Positions 51,303-60,366 are shown, numbered from the stretch's first letter. The stretch: 64,000 bases of DNA from Paenalcaligenes sp052103955 (GCA_052103955.1 JBQELO010000001.1:354531-418530); one strand, 5' to 3'. The notes: generated by a model not told the origin, from the letters alone. Made by a program: numbers and translations.

Positions 51303-52097
51303 CTAAATTTCCTGACTAAAACCGCCGGATACATCAATCACTGAACCGGTGGTATATGAAGACAGTGGTGATGCCAAAAACACCAATGCTCTGGCTGCTT
51401 CTATGGGCTTACCCAAGCGCCCCATGGGAATACCGCGCTTACGGGCAATGCCTGCCAACCAGTCTTCCCAACGTTGATCAGGGTCGGACCTATCTTGATA
51501 CCGGCGTTGCCATTGGCCGGATTCCACCATGCCTATCAAAATGGAATTCACCCGTATGCCCGCACCCACAAACTCTTTAGACAAGCCTTTGCTCAAGTTC
51601 AGCAACCCCGCACGGGCAGCCGATGTCGCGATCATGTGAGGCTCTGGCTTATAGGCCAACAACGAGTTCACATTGGCAATAGAGGCAATAGACGACTGTC
51701 GCAAATACGGTAGTGCCGCACGCACTGGGTTCAACACGCTGAAGTATTTCAACTGCACCTCAGTCATCCATTCTTCGTCGGTAGTATCCTCAAAGTTAGC
51801 GACCTTACCTTGGCCCGCGTTATTAATCAGCATATCCACGCCGCCAAAACGCTGTGCTACTTCGTCGACAAAAACGTTAACCTCATTGGCATCCAACACA
51901 TCGCAACAGCGTATGTGTAGACGCTCAGGATCAAAAGCCGCTGCCATGGCGTGCCATGAATCTTGTAACCGCACAGAGTCTCTGCCGCACCACGCGACCT
52001 TTGCCCCTTGTTCCAGTAACAGCCGTACTGTTTCCAGCCCTATACCTGAAGAGCCCCCAGTCACAATGGCGACCTTGCCGCTTACTTGAAAACTCAT
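51303..52097 (-). CDS. Short-chain dehydrogenase/reductase
   Basis: Classical SDR of 264 residues. It has the cofactor motif VTGGSSGIGLETVRLL, WCGRDSVRLQ (a basic residue after strand 2, suggesting NADP), DMLINNAGQGKV, and the N-S-K catalytic set. The usual YxxxK is written here as ATSAARAGLLNLSKGL: the Tyr position appears to be Ser, with Lys kept at the family place. If confirmed, the missing Tyr would make this an atypical or non-catalytic SDR. It overlaps the hydrolase gene by four bases, so the two are coupled. Substrate unknown. Confidence 0.85.
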   Translation of the reverse strand: MSFQVSGKVAIVTGGSSGIGLETVRLLLEQGAKVAWCGRDSVRLQDSWHAMAAAFDPERLHIRCCDVLDANEVNVFVDEVAQRFGGVDMLINNAGQGKVANFEDTTDEEWMTEVQLKYFSVLNPVRAALPYLRQSSIASIANVNSLLAYKPEPHMIATSAARAGLLNLSKGLSKEFVGAGIRVNSILIGMVESGQWQRRYQDRSDPDQRWEDWLAGIARKRGIPMGRLGKPIEAARALVFLASPLSSYTTGSVIDVSGGFSQEI

Positions 52098-52921
52098 GTG
52101 TTGCCCTCCTTCTGGCCCACTTGTGTTTGACCAAATACCCTATGGTCAAATAGCTCAGGCTGATCCACATACAACAAATGACCTGCCGCTGGTACGGCCT
52201 GTAAGGTCATCTGTGCATAACGTTGTTGCAATGCTTGCATACCAGCAGGCGGTGTAATGCCATCGTCCGTGCCGTACAGCACCTCAATGGTTCCGCGCAC
52301 AGCGGGTAGGTAATCGCTAATGCTGTCGTAGGCCAACAAATACGAGGACGCTGTAAAACCCGCGACGGTTAGACGTTGCATGGCGTGAGTCACCATGCTT
52401 ACGTTTTCAGATGTGGGCTGCCCTAACAAGAATGGCCCCCGCTCACGTGCCATCGCCTCTGGCCCTAACTCAGCTAGCATGCGCGGGCGCTTCTCGTACA
52501 CCTGACGCTGTTGCTCGGGTGTGCTGTGCCCATAGCCCTGTGCCACACTGGCTAACACCAAGCGCGACACATCATCGGGATATAACGACGCATATGCACT
52601 GGCCATTAAGGCCCCCAACGAATGCCCCACCAGCGTAAAAGACCTAAGCCCTAGCTCATCCACCAATGCTTTTAATGCTCGAGCATAATCGGCGGCTGTG
52701 GGTGTGGCCGACGCTAAGGCGATGCTATCGCCATAACCAGGGGCATCCCACGCAATAAGCCTGTTTCGCCCTGTTTGGCTGGCAAACTGTTTCGCCCACA
52801 GCCCTGCCCCAGAGCTAATACCGTGCAGCAAGACATACACCTCACCTTGCTGCACCTCGTTATCCCAATACGACAAACCACATGTGGTCTGACGCATCGT
52901 GCTGTATGTGCTCTGTGGCAT
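52094..52921 (-). CDS. Alpha/beta hydrolase
   Basis: The 275 residues have the oxyanion HG motif VLLHGISSGAGLWAKQF, DAPGYGDS, the nucleophile elbow LVGHSLGALMASAYA (GHSLG, Ser at about 99), the acid in EVLYGTDDGITPP and the His in VPAAGHLLYVDQPELF. The catalytic triad is complete. It resembles carbon-carbon hydrolases and esterases of aromatic pathways (MhpC-like), but also simple lactonases. It lies 26 bases after the permease gene and overlaps the SDR gene by four bases. Confidence 0.87.
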   Translation of the reverse strand: MPQSTYSTMRQTTCGLSYWDNEVQQGEVYVLLHGISSGAGLWAKQFASQTGRNRLIAWDAPGYGDSIALASATPTAADYARALKALVDELGLRSFTLVGHSLGALMASAYASLYPDDVSRLVLASVAQGYGHSTPEQQRQVYEKRPRMLAELGPEAMARERGPFLLGQPTSENVSMVTHAMQRLTVAGFTASSYLLAYDSISDYLPAVRGTIEVLYGTDDGITPPAGMQALQQRYAQMTLQAVPAAGHLLYVDQPELFDHRVFGQTQVGQKEGNT

Positions 52922-52947
52922 GCTTTCTCCTGCTCTCGTGCTATTTT

Positions 52948-53712
52948 TTACTTCTTGGCTGTTTTGGCCGATTCATGCCATGGAATCACCACTTTACGCA
53001 GTGAACCTACGGTGAAATACAACACGAAACCAATCATCGCCAGCAAAATCACTACCGCAAACAAGGTGTCTACTTCTAAGTCTTGCAGCTTGATAGTGGC
53101 CAAGTAACCCAGACCACGTGAACCCGCTACGAATTCCGACACCACCGCACCGATAATGGCCAACACAATCGCCATTTCCATCCCAGTCAGAATGTACGGC
53201 AATGACGCTGGAATCACTAAAAGCTTGAAACGCTGCCACGTACTGGCTTTACCCACCTGAAACACTTCAATCAAGCCGGTATCCACCGACTTGGCACCCA
53301 AGTAGCTGTTAGAAAACACGGGGAAGAAGGCCAACAACGCTGAAATAATGATCTTGGATTCAATACCAAAGCCAAACCACAAAATAAACAGTGGGATCAA
53401 CGCCACTTTAGGAGTTAACTGCAACGCAATCACAAAGGGCTTGAAGATCGTGTCCAAAATGGCGATCCGACCCAGCAATTGCCCCAGTAACGTCCCCACA
53501 ATCACCGCAATACAGAAGCCACCCAAGCACTCCACCAATGTGGTGTAGATGTGATAGTACGTATCATCGCGCTGCATCAATCGCACTAAAGCGTGCAAGA
53601 CATCCTCAGGCGGTGGCAACACCAACGGTGATACCTCAAAGCCAATGACATACCCTTTCCACAGCAGGAAAAACACCAGCACGGAAATTATTTGAATAAG
53701 AAGACGCTTCAC
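52948..53712 (-). CDS. ABC transporter permease, SsuC/TauC-like
   Basis: Inner-membrane permease of a second NitT/TauT-type importer. The 254 residues have about six spans and the EAA loop EVFQVGKASTWQRFKLLVIP at about 146-165, with GTLLGQLLGRIAILDTIFKP before it. The gene begins one base before the end of the ATPase gene. Unlike the organosulfur operon at 5 kb, there is a single permease, so the channel is presumably a homodimer. Confidence 0.88.
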   Translation of the reverse strand: MKRLLIQIISVLVFFLLWKGYVIGFEVSPLVLPPPEDVLHALVRLMQRDDTYYHIYTTLVECLGGFCIAVIVGTLLGQLLGRIAILDTIFKPFVIALQLTPKVALIPLFILWFGFGIESKIIISALLAFFPVFSNSYLGAKSVDTGLIEVFQVGKASTWQRFKLLVIPASLPYILTGMEMAIVLAIIGAVVSEFVAGSRGLGYLATIKLQDLEVDTLFAVVILLAMIGFVLYFTVGSLRKVVIPWHESAKTAKK

Positions 53713-54519
53713 TTACAACTCCAGATGCTGACGCAGCTCATCACATAAACGGGCAAACTCGGGATCACCCAAAAAGTTCGTACGTGGGCGTTCCAGCGTA
53801 ATAGGAATTTCTGCTACCACACGCCCCGGGCGTGCTGACATCACAATCACTCTATCGGCCAAATGCACCGCTTCACTAATAGAGTGCGTAATCAAGAAAG
53901 CGCCAAACTTTTGGTCCATCCAAATACGCTCTGCATCAGCAATGATTTTTTCTCGGGTTAAGGCATCCAATGCCCCAAACGGCTCATCCAATAACAGCAG
54001 GCTAGGCTGCGAGAACAGTGCACGTGCAAAGGACGCGCGCTGACGCATACCGCCAGACAGCTCAGACGGGCTTCTGGTTTCAAACCCTTTTAACCCCACC
54101 ATTTCGCACAACAACTGGGCGCGTTTTTCATCGTCAGCGCTGTAGCTACCTTTTTGCATCAACGTAGGCAGCAAAATGTTTTTCTGGATATTCATCCATG
54201 GCAACAAACGGTGCTCTTGAAACGCGACCCCAATGTCAGGTGTGCTTTTATCGGCGCTAGAAGGCCAGCTCACCTCTCCTGAGGTGGGCTGTTCCAAACC
54301 ACATAGCAAACGCAACAAGGTGGACTTACCGCAGCCCGAAGGCCCAATCACTGCCACAAACTCACCTGCCATAATGTGCTGGTTGATGTTTTGCAATGCA
54401 ATGGTGGTGCCTGTTGATGTCTCAAAAAGCTTAGAGACATTATCAAAGCGCACGATAGGCTGTGCGCCAGATGGCGAGGTTTTTGCTAACTCAGACAACG
54501 GTAGACTCCCAGATGGCAT
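53713..54519 (-). CDS. ABC transporter ATP-binding protein, SsuB/TauB-like
   Basis: ATPase of the same importer, 268 residues, with Walker A GPSGCGKST, Q-loop AFQEHRLLPWM, signature LSGGMRQR, Walker B LLLLDEPFGALD and the switch His in LITHSISEAVHL. The listed start at 54519 (MPSGSLPL) overlaps the end of the binding-protein gene by 29 bases. The first ~20 residues precede the nucleotide-binding fold, so a slightly later start is possible but no better ATG is near. Confidence 0.9.
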   Translation of the reverse strand: MPSGSLPLSELAKTSPSGAQPIVRFDNVSKLFETSTGTTIALQNINQHIMAGEFVAVIGPSGCGKSTLLRLLCGLEQPTSGEVSWPSSADKSTPDIGVAFQEHRLLPWMNIQKNILLPTLMQKGSYSADDEKRAQLLCEMVGLKGFETRSPSELSGGMRQRASFARALFSQPSLLLLDEPFGALDALTREKIIADAERIWMDQKFGAFLITHSISEAVHLADRVIVMSARPGRVVAEIPITLERPRTNFLGDPEFARLCDELRQHLEL

Positions 54520-55501
54520 TGGTATAAAGCTGTCTGGAGGTTTCCTTCATCAGACCTGCTCCCTGTAACAGTTTGGTGGCTTCTTCCCACTGTTCAGGTA
54601 CGTTACGCAGTACATTTTCTTTGCCATGCGCCAACCACAATTCGCGGTTCCCTTTAAGGTCGCTAAGCGCAATGTCTTCTTTCTCGATACCAGGCACATC
54701 GTAGCGGCGTGCAATAGTACGAATCACTTCCAGCAACTGCGCATCGTCCATGTCGGCCATGGCCAAAATAGCATTACGCGCGCCCTGCAAGAAGGCAACG
54801 TGCTGTTCGCGGTTGGACGCGAGGTCTTCTTCACGAGCTACGTATACCTGCCCCGGCACACCGTCATCCACATGCATGGAAACCAATGGTAGGTTTTCAG
54901 CACGCAGGCGCGACACCGTGCTGGCATTACCAAAAAATGCCGCAATACGACCGGCTTCTACCATGGCAAACGATGCAGGACCATCAGCAACACGTTCACG
55001 ACGTACCGACTCAGGATTCACCCCTGCTTTCGCCAACATCAAGTTCAGCGTCGCTTCCATAGAACCGCCAAATGACGCCACGCCCACCACTTTCCCTTCC
55101 AACTCTTTCACATCGCGTATAGGGTGGCTTTCGGAAGAAATCACCACGAAAGGTGAAATCTGCGACACCGTGGCAAAAGCCAGCACATCGGAATTATCTT
55201 GTGCACGGGCAGCCAAGTAGTTAGCACCACCGGTACGGCCTGCTTCTACTTGTTTGGCAGCTACCAACTGAATAGCCTGACCGGCACCCCTACCCACTTC
55301 AACTTTGACGTTTACGCCCAATTTGTCGTAATCGCCTGAGGCGCTGGCATATAACACGGGCGCAAAAGCCAAGGAAAGCGTAAAGGGAGTCAGGTAAGTG
55401 TAGGTACCCGTTGCCTTAGCAAATGCAACAGTGGACGTCAGGGGCAATGTCATCGCCCCCACTGCGCCGGCACTATAAACCAGAAATTTTCTGCGGTTCA
55501 T
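54491..55501 (-). CDS. ABC transporter substrate-binding protein (NMT1/SsuA-like)
   Basis: Periplasmic binding protein, 336 residues, with a signal peptide MNRRKFLVYSAGAVGAMTLP that has paired arginines (RRKFLV) and may use the Tat route. It continues YLTPFTLSLAFAPVLYASASGD, VKVEVGRGAGQAIQLVAAKQVEAGRTGG, and GSMEATLNLMLAKAGVNPES. The fold is that of NitT/TauT binding proteins, which in catabolic operons bind aromatic or heterocyclic acids as well as sulfonates. It is 23 bases behind the cupin gene. The ligand would be the key to the whole operon but is not visible. Confidence 0.87.
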   Translation of the reverse strand: MNRRKFLVYSAGAVGAMTLPLTSTVAFAKATGTYTYLTPFTLSLAFAPVLYASASGDYDKLGVNVKVEVGRGAGQAIQLVAAKQVEAGRTGGANYLAARAQDNSDVLAFATVSQISPFVVISSESHPIRDVKELEGKVVGVASFGGSMEATLNLMLAKAGVNPESVRRERVADGPASFAMVEAGRIAAFFGNASTVSRLRAENLPLVSMHVDDGVPGQVYVAREEDLASNREQHVAFLQGARNAILAMADMDDAQLLEVIRTIARRYDVPGIEKEDIALSDLKGNRELWLAHGKENVLRNVPEQWEEATKLLQGAGLMKETSRQLYTNAIWESTVV

Positions 55502-55524
55502 ATGGGATGTCTCCTGGATAGGAT

Positions 55525-56139
55525 TTATTTGGACTGATTGTTTTGCGCAGCTGCTGCTTTGGCCTGCATGCGCAGTTTTTTAGCGGCTGTCAGCGGATGA
55601 TCATCTGGGTAATCAGGCAGATCTGGTCTGTTAGCACCCAGCATCACACACATCAAAGACTCTTCTTGGCCTTCGTTGCGCAAGCCGCGATACACGCCTG
55701 GAGGTACAGAAATCACATCGCGTTCATTCATCACCACTTCGCAACGCTCGCCGTTATATTCTAAGAACAGACGAATGTTGTCGCCACGCAAAATGAAAAA
55801 TGCTTCTTCAACATCGTGGTGCACATGCAAAGGGCCTTCGCAGCCCGCTGGCAAAATCATGGTAGAGAAAGTGAAGTGCTCTGCCGGAATAACGTTGTCA
55901 TCGTGGGTCACGCCTGCTGCACCGGTACCAATATAGCGAGTTTGTGCACGGCGGTAAGTAGGGTCTACTTCTGCTTGCCAGCCCAAGGCGTTCCAATCGT
56001 ATTGACGGGTTTTACGGCGAGCAATGCGTGATTCGATCCACTCTTGCAGGCTTTTGTCTTGTGGACGTTTCCAGCTAGCAAACAGGGGAGATTCCTGATC
56101 GGGAATCGGCACGATTTGTTCAGTTGTCTTATCACTCAT
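55525..56139 (-). CDS. Cupin-domain protein
   Basis: The 204 residues have a single cupin barrel. Motif 1 is GPLHVHHDVEEAFFILRGD (HxH and Glu, about 100-118) and motif 2 is VISVPPGVYRGLRNEG, where the usual second His seems to be replaced (PPGVYRGL). The metal site therefore has two or three of the normal ligands, so a binding or isomerase role is as likely as a dioxygenase. An acidic or basic N-terminal stretch (ESRIARRKTRQYDW) precedes the barrel. It lies between the porin and binding-protein genes. The job is unknown, but the place points to the operon's pathway. Confidence 0.85.
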   Translation of the reverse strand: MSDKTTEQIVPIPDQESPLFASWKRPQDKSLQEWIESRIARRKTRQYDWNALGWQAEVDPTYRRAQTRYIGTGAAGVTHDDNVIPAEHFTFSTMILPAGCEGPLHVHHDVEEAFFILRGDNIRLFLEYNGERCEVVMNERDVISVPPGVYRGLRNEGQEESLMCVMLGANRPDLPDYPDDHPLTAAKKLRMQAKAAAAQNNQSK

Positions 56140-56174
56140 GGCTTTTCCTTTCTACTTCCATTACTTCAAATCAA

Positions 56175-57224
56175 TCAAAATGAGTGCTGCAGCCCTACAC
56201 CAAACTGGTGCTTACGCTGTTTCTCATCAATAAAGTGGTTACGCACGCTGTACACGTTACCCATCACATAGACGTTGGTGCGTTTAGAGAGCTGATAGCG
56301 GTAACCTGCTGCAAAACCGCCGTTATTCGACATCATGGCGCGCTGATAGCTCAGCATGACGCTGCCGCTTTTACCGGTAGGAATAGAAGCACCCACGGTA
56401 AAGGCACGGTCTTTGTCGCGCCCTGTTTCCACATAGCCTGGTGCGGGGTTAAGGTTAATGTTGCGCTGTTCGTTATACCCACTGAACAAACGCACCACAC
56501 CGAAGTCGTACGACAAGGCAAACTGATAGTTTTGCGCTTTGCGCTTGTTGCTATCTTTAATGGGGTCTAAGCGTTCGTAGGTCAAAGCCGCTTTCAATGG
56601 ACCATTGGTGTAACGCAAACCGGCCGTCAACACACGGTTGTTGTTCGACGCACCAAACGACTGCTCGTCTGCCGTAGAAAAGCTATAACCAATACCGGCT
56701 TCAAAACCACCGACTATAGGGGTTTGGTAGGTAAAGGCATTACTCAAACGACCATCGGCACCAAAATCGCCGCTTTTATAACCAAAAGTAGACCCAATAG
56801 AGTTGCCCGACCACGCCACACCGAATGGGCTGGCAATAAACGGTGTCCACGAATAGCCAAACACTGTTTGTCTACCCATTTTCAGCTCACCAAAACCGCC
56901 TTTTAGCCCCAAGGTAGCTTGCCTACCAAATAGACGGCCTTGCGTGGACTGGCCCGTCGTGGTCAACAAACCACCTTCCAATTGGAAGGTAACCGAATAC
57001 CCATTACCCAAATCTTCGCTACCGCGCACACCAAAACGCGATTGGCCAGAAATACCACTGGCTACACCAAAGCGTTTACCGCCATCTAGCCTTTTTTCTA
57101 ACAGCATGCCGGTATCTAGCAAGCCATACAGCTGCACGTTGGACTGCTGTGCCAGTGCGGCGCCAGACCAGGCACACGCCATGGCTAGTACACCAGCGAC
57201 TGCTCCTCGTTGTCTTTTGCTCAT
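56175..57224 (-). CDS. Gram-negative general porin (Bordetella/Neisseria type)
   Basis: Outer-membrane trimeric porin, 349 residues. It has a signal peptide ending GAALAQQ, the first strand NVQLYGLLDTGM, SRFGVRGSEDLGNGYSVTFQLEGG, FGRQATLGLKGGFGELKMGR, and a C-terminus ending in Phe (VGLQHSF), the barrel-assembly signal. The second ATG (57224) has AAGGA six bases ahead, the first is too close. As the first gene of the catabolic operon it probably admits the substrate. Confidence 0.92.
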   Translation of the reverse strand: MSKRQRGAVAGVLAMACAWSGAALAQQSNVQLYGLLDTGMLLEKRLDGGKRFGVASGISGQSRFGVRGSEDLGNGYSVTFQLEGGLLTTTGQSTQGRLFGRQATLGLKGGFGELKMGRQTVFGYSWTPFIASPFGVAWSGNSIGSTFGYKSGDFGADGRLSNAFTYQTPIVGGFEAGIGYSFSTADEQSFGASNNNRVLTAGLRYTNGPLKAALTYERLDPIKDSNKRKAQNYQFALSYDFGVVRLFSGYNEQRNINLNPAPGYVETGRDKDRAFTVGASIPTGKSGSVMLSYQRAMMSNNGGFAAGYRYQLSKRTNVYVMGNVYSVRNHFIDEKQRKHQFGVGLQHSF

Positions 57225-57249
57225 CCCCATTCCTTTTTGTTTCGCTAAT

Positions 57250-57274
57250 GGAACATTGTTTTATATTAGGAACA
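57250..57274. promoter_or_regulatory. Repeated GGAACA motif in the porin-iclR gap
   Basis: GGAACA occurs at 57250-57255 and 57269-57274, 19 bases apart, in an AT-rich stretch just upstream of the porin gene. On the minus strand these are direct repeats of TGTTCC. Such spaced repeats could be the binding site of the IclR-type regulator encoded divergently. This is a weak, inferred assignment. Confidence 0.35.
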
Positions 57275-57431
57275 CGAAGTATAAAATCATTTAAACTTTC
57301 AAATAAATGAGTAGAAACCCTTTAAGCATGAATTACCCGAGCGCCTCGCACAGCGATCTGTCACAATTTCGTCCCCCCTCTTATACTTAGCCACATCAAA
57401 TAACCGCTGTGACCCATACAAAAGAGACCTT

Positions 57432-58241
57432 ATGAGTACAACTTTGCCGGCACAACAAAACTACACAGTTCCAGGACTGGAGCGCGGCCTGCGTTTGTTA
57501 TTCGAATTCAACCGTAACGAGCAAATTCTCACTGCCCCAGAGCTAGCCAAACGGCTAGAGCTGCCCCGTACCACCACCTTTAGGTTGCTGGCTACACTAG
57601 AAAGCATGGGGTTTGTTCAACGCGTAGAGGGCGGCCATGCCTACAAATTGGGAATGGCCATTTTGCGATTAGGTTTTGAGTACCTTGCATCATTGGAGTT
57701 GACTGAGCTGGGCACACCCATTCTGGAGCGGGTGCGTGATGAAACAGGGCTATCCTGCAATCTCGCCATTCAAGACGAACACAGCGTGGTGGTGATCAGC
57801 AAGGTGGCGGCCCCCACACCGTTTGTGAGCACCGTACATGTGGGTACACGCTTGCCGTTGCACGCTACGCTACTGGGTCGAGTGCTATTAAGTGATATGA
57901 AACCGGCAGATTTACTCAAGCTGTACCCGGACGACACACTAACTAAGTTCTCAGAACGCACCCCTACAAACACCACTACACTTTACGAATTAATACGCCA
58001 AGATGCCGAGCGCGGCTATGGCTATGACGAAGGCTACTTTGAACCGGAAGTAGGCAGTGCTGCTGTCGCTATTCGCAACAAACACGGCCATATTGTGGCG
58101 GTACTGGGCGTGACCATTCCAGTCAGTTATTTACGCTCTGGCAAACTCGATACGCCGCAGTTGGTGAACACCGTACGTACCGCAGCCACCGAGCTATCTC
58201 AACTGCTGGGATATCACAGCAACTCACCGTCTGCGGTGTAA
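57432..58241 (+). CDS. IclR-family transcriptional regulator
   Basis: Regulator of 269 residues with the winged helix VPGLERGLRLLFEFNRNEQI, LTAPELAKRLELPRTTTFRL and a C-terminal effector domain with HATLLGRVLLSDMKPADLL, RGYGYDEGYFEPEVGSAAVA and VAVLGVTIPVSYL. Typical IclR length. It is divergent from the ten-gene operon and the 201-base gap between them has a repeated motif, so it is the likely regulator of that operon. It is followed three bases later by a YcaQ-like gene. Confidence 0.9.
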   Translation: MSTTLPAQQNYTVPGLERGLRLLFEFNRNEQILTAPELAKRLELPRTTTFRLLATLESMGFVQRVEGGHAYKLGMAILRLGFEYLASLELTELGTPILERVRDETGLSCNLAIQDEHSVVVISKVAAPTPFVSTVHVGTRLPLHATLLGRVLLSDMKPADLLKLYPDDTLTKFSERTPTNTTTLYELIRQDAERGYGYDEGYFEPEVGSAAVAIRNKHGHIVAVLGVTIPVSYLRSGKLDTPQLVNTVRTAATELSQLLGYHSNSPSAV

Positions 58242-58244
58242 CCC

Positions 58245-59342
58245 ATGCGCGCCGAAACTAGCCTTGCAGACCTGCGCCGCTATGCCGTCGCGCGCTCTTT
58301 ATTTACGCCCACCACATTGCCAGCGGCTATACGGCGACTGGGCTTTTTGCAGGCGGACCCTATTCGTGCACCTGCACGCGCACAAGACCTCACTCTACGT
58401 CACCGAGTAAAGGATTACCGCGCGGGTGATCTAGAGCAACGTTATCCACGGTTGGCAATAGATGAAGACTGTTTGGTTAACTACGGTTTCATGCCCAGCG
58501 AACACATGGCACTCATGCATCCGCGCCACGCCAAGAAAGTCTGGGATACCGAAACACAAAGCAAAGCCGACGACGTCTTAGCCTTTGTACGTGAACGCGG
58601 TACTGTTCACCCACGCGACGTAGAGCAACACTTCAAGCACGGGCGCGTGGTCAACGGCTGGGGAGGTTCTAGCAACACTGGCTCACACCTACTCGATGGG
58701 TTGCATTACCGTGGCCTGTTACGCGTGAAGCGACGTGACAAAGGTACACGCCTTTACGAAACAGTCTCATACCCACCCGCAGACGATACACCTGCTGGCT
58801 GCGCGAGGCGAGCCGCCGCCTTACTGGACATGGTGGTGCGCAAATACGCACCCTTACCGGCTGCAAGCCTCACCTACTTAGTACGGTTGCTGAGCTACGG
58901 CGCACCACATCTAACCGAACACACCCAAATCGCACTACGCCTAGCTCGTGAAACGCTGGCGAGTAGCCGTATTGATGGTGTCACATGGTACTGGCCCACC
59001 GACGAAGATCCCCGCTCGCGTCGCCATACGGTAGATGACCAACTACGGCTGCTTGCTCCCTTTGACCCTATAGTCTGGGATAGACGTCGCTTCACACTGC
59101 TGTGGAATTGGGCATACAAATTCGAAGCTTACACCCCGCCGGCCCAGCGACAGTTGGGCTATTATGCACTCCCCATGCTCTGGCGTGGCGACGTCATAGG
59201 CTGGGCCAATGTATCCACGAATACAGGTGAGGTAGTACCCACCTTCGGCTATGTAGCAGGCACAGCGCCCAATGATGCCGCCTTTCGCCATGCGCTAGAC
59301 GAAGAAATCGCCCGCCTAACGCTATTTTTGACGCCACGCTAA
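58245..59342 (+). CDS. YcaQ-like winged-helix DNA glycosylase family protein (DUF1006)
   Basis: The 365 residues match the HTH_42/DUF1006 group, whose E. coli member YcaQ removes crosslinked bases from DNA. Recognisable parts are LADLRRYAVARSLF at the start, LGFLQADPIRAPARAQDLTL with the catalytic QAD motif at about 34-36, VNYGFMPSEHMALMHPR, and the closing LLAPFDPIVWDRRRFTLLWNWAYKFEAYTPP. The Gln-x-Asp pair proposed to be catalytic is present. It is probably transcribed with iclR, but no shared function is evident. Confidence 0.85.
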   Translation: MRAETSLADLRRYAVARSLFTPTTLPAAIRRLGFLQADPIRAPARAQDLTLRHRVKDYRAGDLEQRYPRLAIDEDCLVNYGFMPSEHMALMHPRHAKKVWDTETQSKADDVLAFVRERGTVHPRDVEQHFKHGRVVNGWGGSSNTGSHLLDGLHYRGLLRVKRRDKGTRLYETVSYPPADDTPAGCARRAAALLDMVVRKYAPLPAASLTYLVRLLSYGAPHLTEHTQIALRLARETLASSRIDGVTWYWPTDEDPRSRRHTVDDQLRLLAPFDPIVWDRRRFTLLWNWAYKFEAYTPPAQRQLGYYALPMLWRGDVIGWANVSTNTGEVVPTFGYVAGTAPNDAAFRHALDEEIARLTLFLTPR

Positions 59343-59345
59343 AAC

Positions 59346-59374
59346 AAAAAAGGGGATCCACTGATCCCCTTTTT
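59346..59374. terminator. Bidirectional terminator behind the YcaQ-like gene
   Basis: AAAAAGGGGATC pairs with GATCCCCTTTTT around a short loop, with T-runs on both strands. It ends the iclR-ycaQ transcript and also the minus-strand envelope gene set. Confidence 0.88.
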
Positions 59375-59391
59375 CTTTGCCCACTCAGCGC

Positions 59392-60357
59392 TTACGACCT
59401 AATTTCCGCATTCAATGCAGAGGTCATAGAGGGATTGGGACGGCCAAACAACGCACTGGCTATACGCTCGATGGACACCGGTGTTTTAGGGTCCATCGTG
59501 ATACGCAAAGTGCTTTTATCGCCCGTAGCAAAACGCACTACAGCTTTACATGATGCTTCAGGATCTTGTGTCATCAGAGCAAAACCCTCACTGCGACACT
59601 GGGTCATCATCTCTTCTGCCTCTTGCTCAAAGGCTTTTTCACGCTGCGACTTTGCACTGCCCTCGCCTATCTGCACAGGCATGTTATAGCGTTTGTGCAA
59701 AGCAATACCACGCTCCATCAGGCCTCTGTCTTTGACCTTGATGTCCAGCTCTTTAATGCTAATGCGTGACAACATCTGCAACGGCCCCATAATACCGAAG
59801 CCCATCATGGCATCAGCAGGTAACTGCCCATTCGCTAAGCTTTGCAGTGCCCCAATTTCCGTCATGCTCACCTTGAAATCTAGGTCAGCCATGTCTTTTT
59901 GCTCTACCGACAGCGCAATGTCTGCTTGGTTATCATCAAAACGTACATCTGCTTTCAGCACCACATCCATAGGTGACAGCTCTGCCCGACCAGAGGCCAA
60001 ACCCAAGCTGTTACCCAACATAGAATTCGACTTACCATCAGGCAGCACCAAGCCTTTGACCGACAAGGCAATACGCTGACGTTTAGCGTCTTCAATCACA
60101 TCGCTGATTTGCACTTCCTTAGCTTGCACTTGATCGCGTGGTGACATGGTGACCGTCACATCTTTCAATGTCACTGTACCAAACGGTGAAGCACTGAGAT
60201 CCGCCCAATGCACTTGGTCTTGCATGCCCATCGCTGCCAGCTTTGTGCGCAAAGAGTCTTCTGCTTTGCCGCTAGCATAGCTAGACGCCCCCCACCACAA
60301 CACTGCTACCCCTGCAACGGCGGCAGGGATAATCCACTTCATTTTTTGCTTATCCAT
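59392..60357 (-). CDS. Hypothetical membrane-anchored protein (AsmA/DUF945-like features)
   Basis: Not firmly recognised. The 321 residues have a single N-terminal hydrophobic span (WIIPAAVAGVAVLWWGASSY, about 8-27) and a long soluble part rich in beta-strands with amphipathic repeats (VTLKDVTVTMSPRDQVQAKE, IDIKVKDRG-like stretches). It ends in a cysteine-containing region (MTQCRSEGFALM, ASCKAVVRFATG). It is therefore probably anchored in the inner membrane with the body in the periplasm. The ATG at 60357 has AAGGG six bases upstream. It follows the large secreted protein gene closely, on the same strand. Confidence 0.6.
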   Translation of the reverse strand: MDKQKMKWIIPAAVAGVAVLWWGASSYASGKAEDSLRTKLAAMGMQDQVHWADLSASPFGTVTLKDVTVTMSPRDQVQAKEVQISDVIEDAKRQRIALSVKGLVLPDGKSNSMLGNSLGLASGRAELSPMDVVLKADVRFDDNQADIALSVEQKDMADLDFKVSMTEIGALQSLANGQLPADAMMGFGIMGPLQMLSRISIKELDIKVKDRGLMERGIALHKRYNMPVQIGEGSAKSQREKAFEQEAEEMMTQCRSEGFALMTQDPEASCKAVVRFATGDKSTLRITMDPKTPVSIERIASALFGRPNPSMTSALNAEIRS

Positions 60358-60366
60358 TTTCATCCC

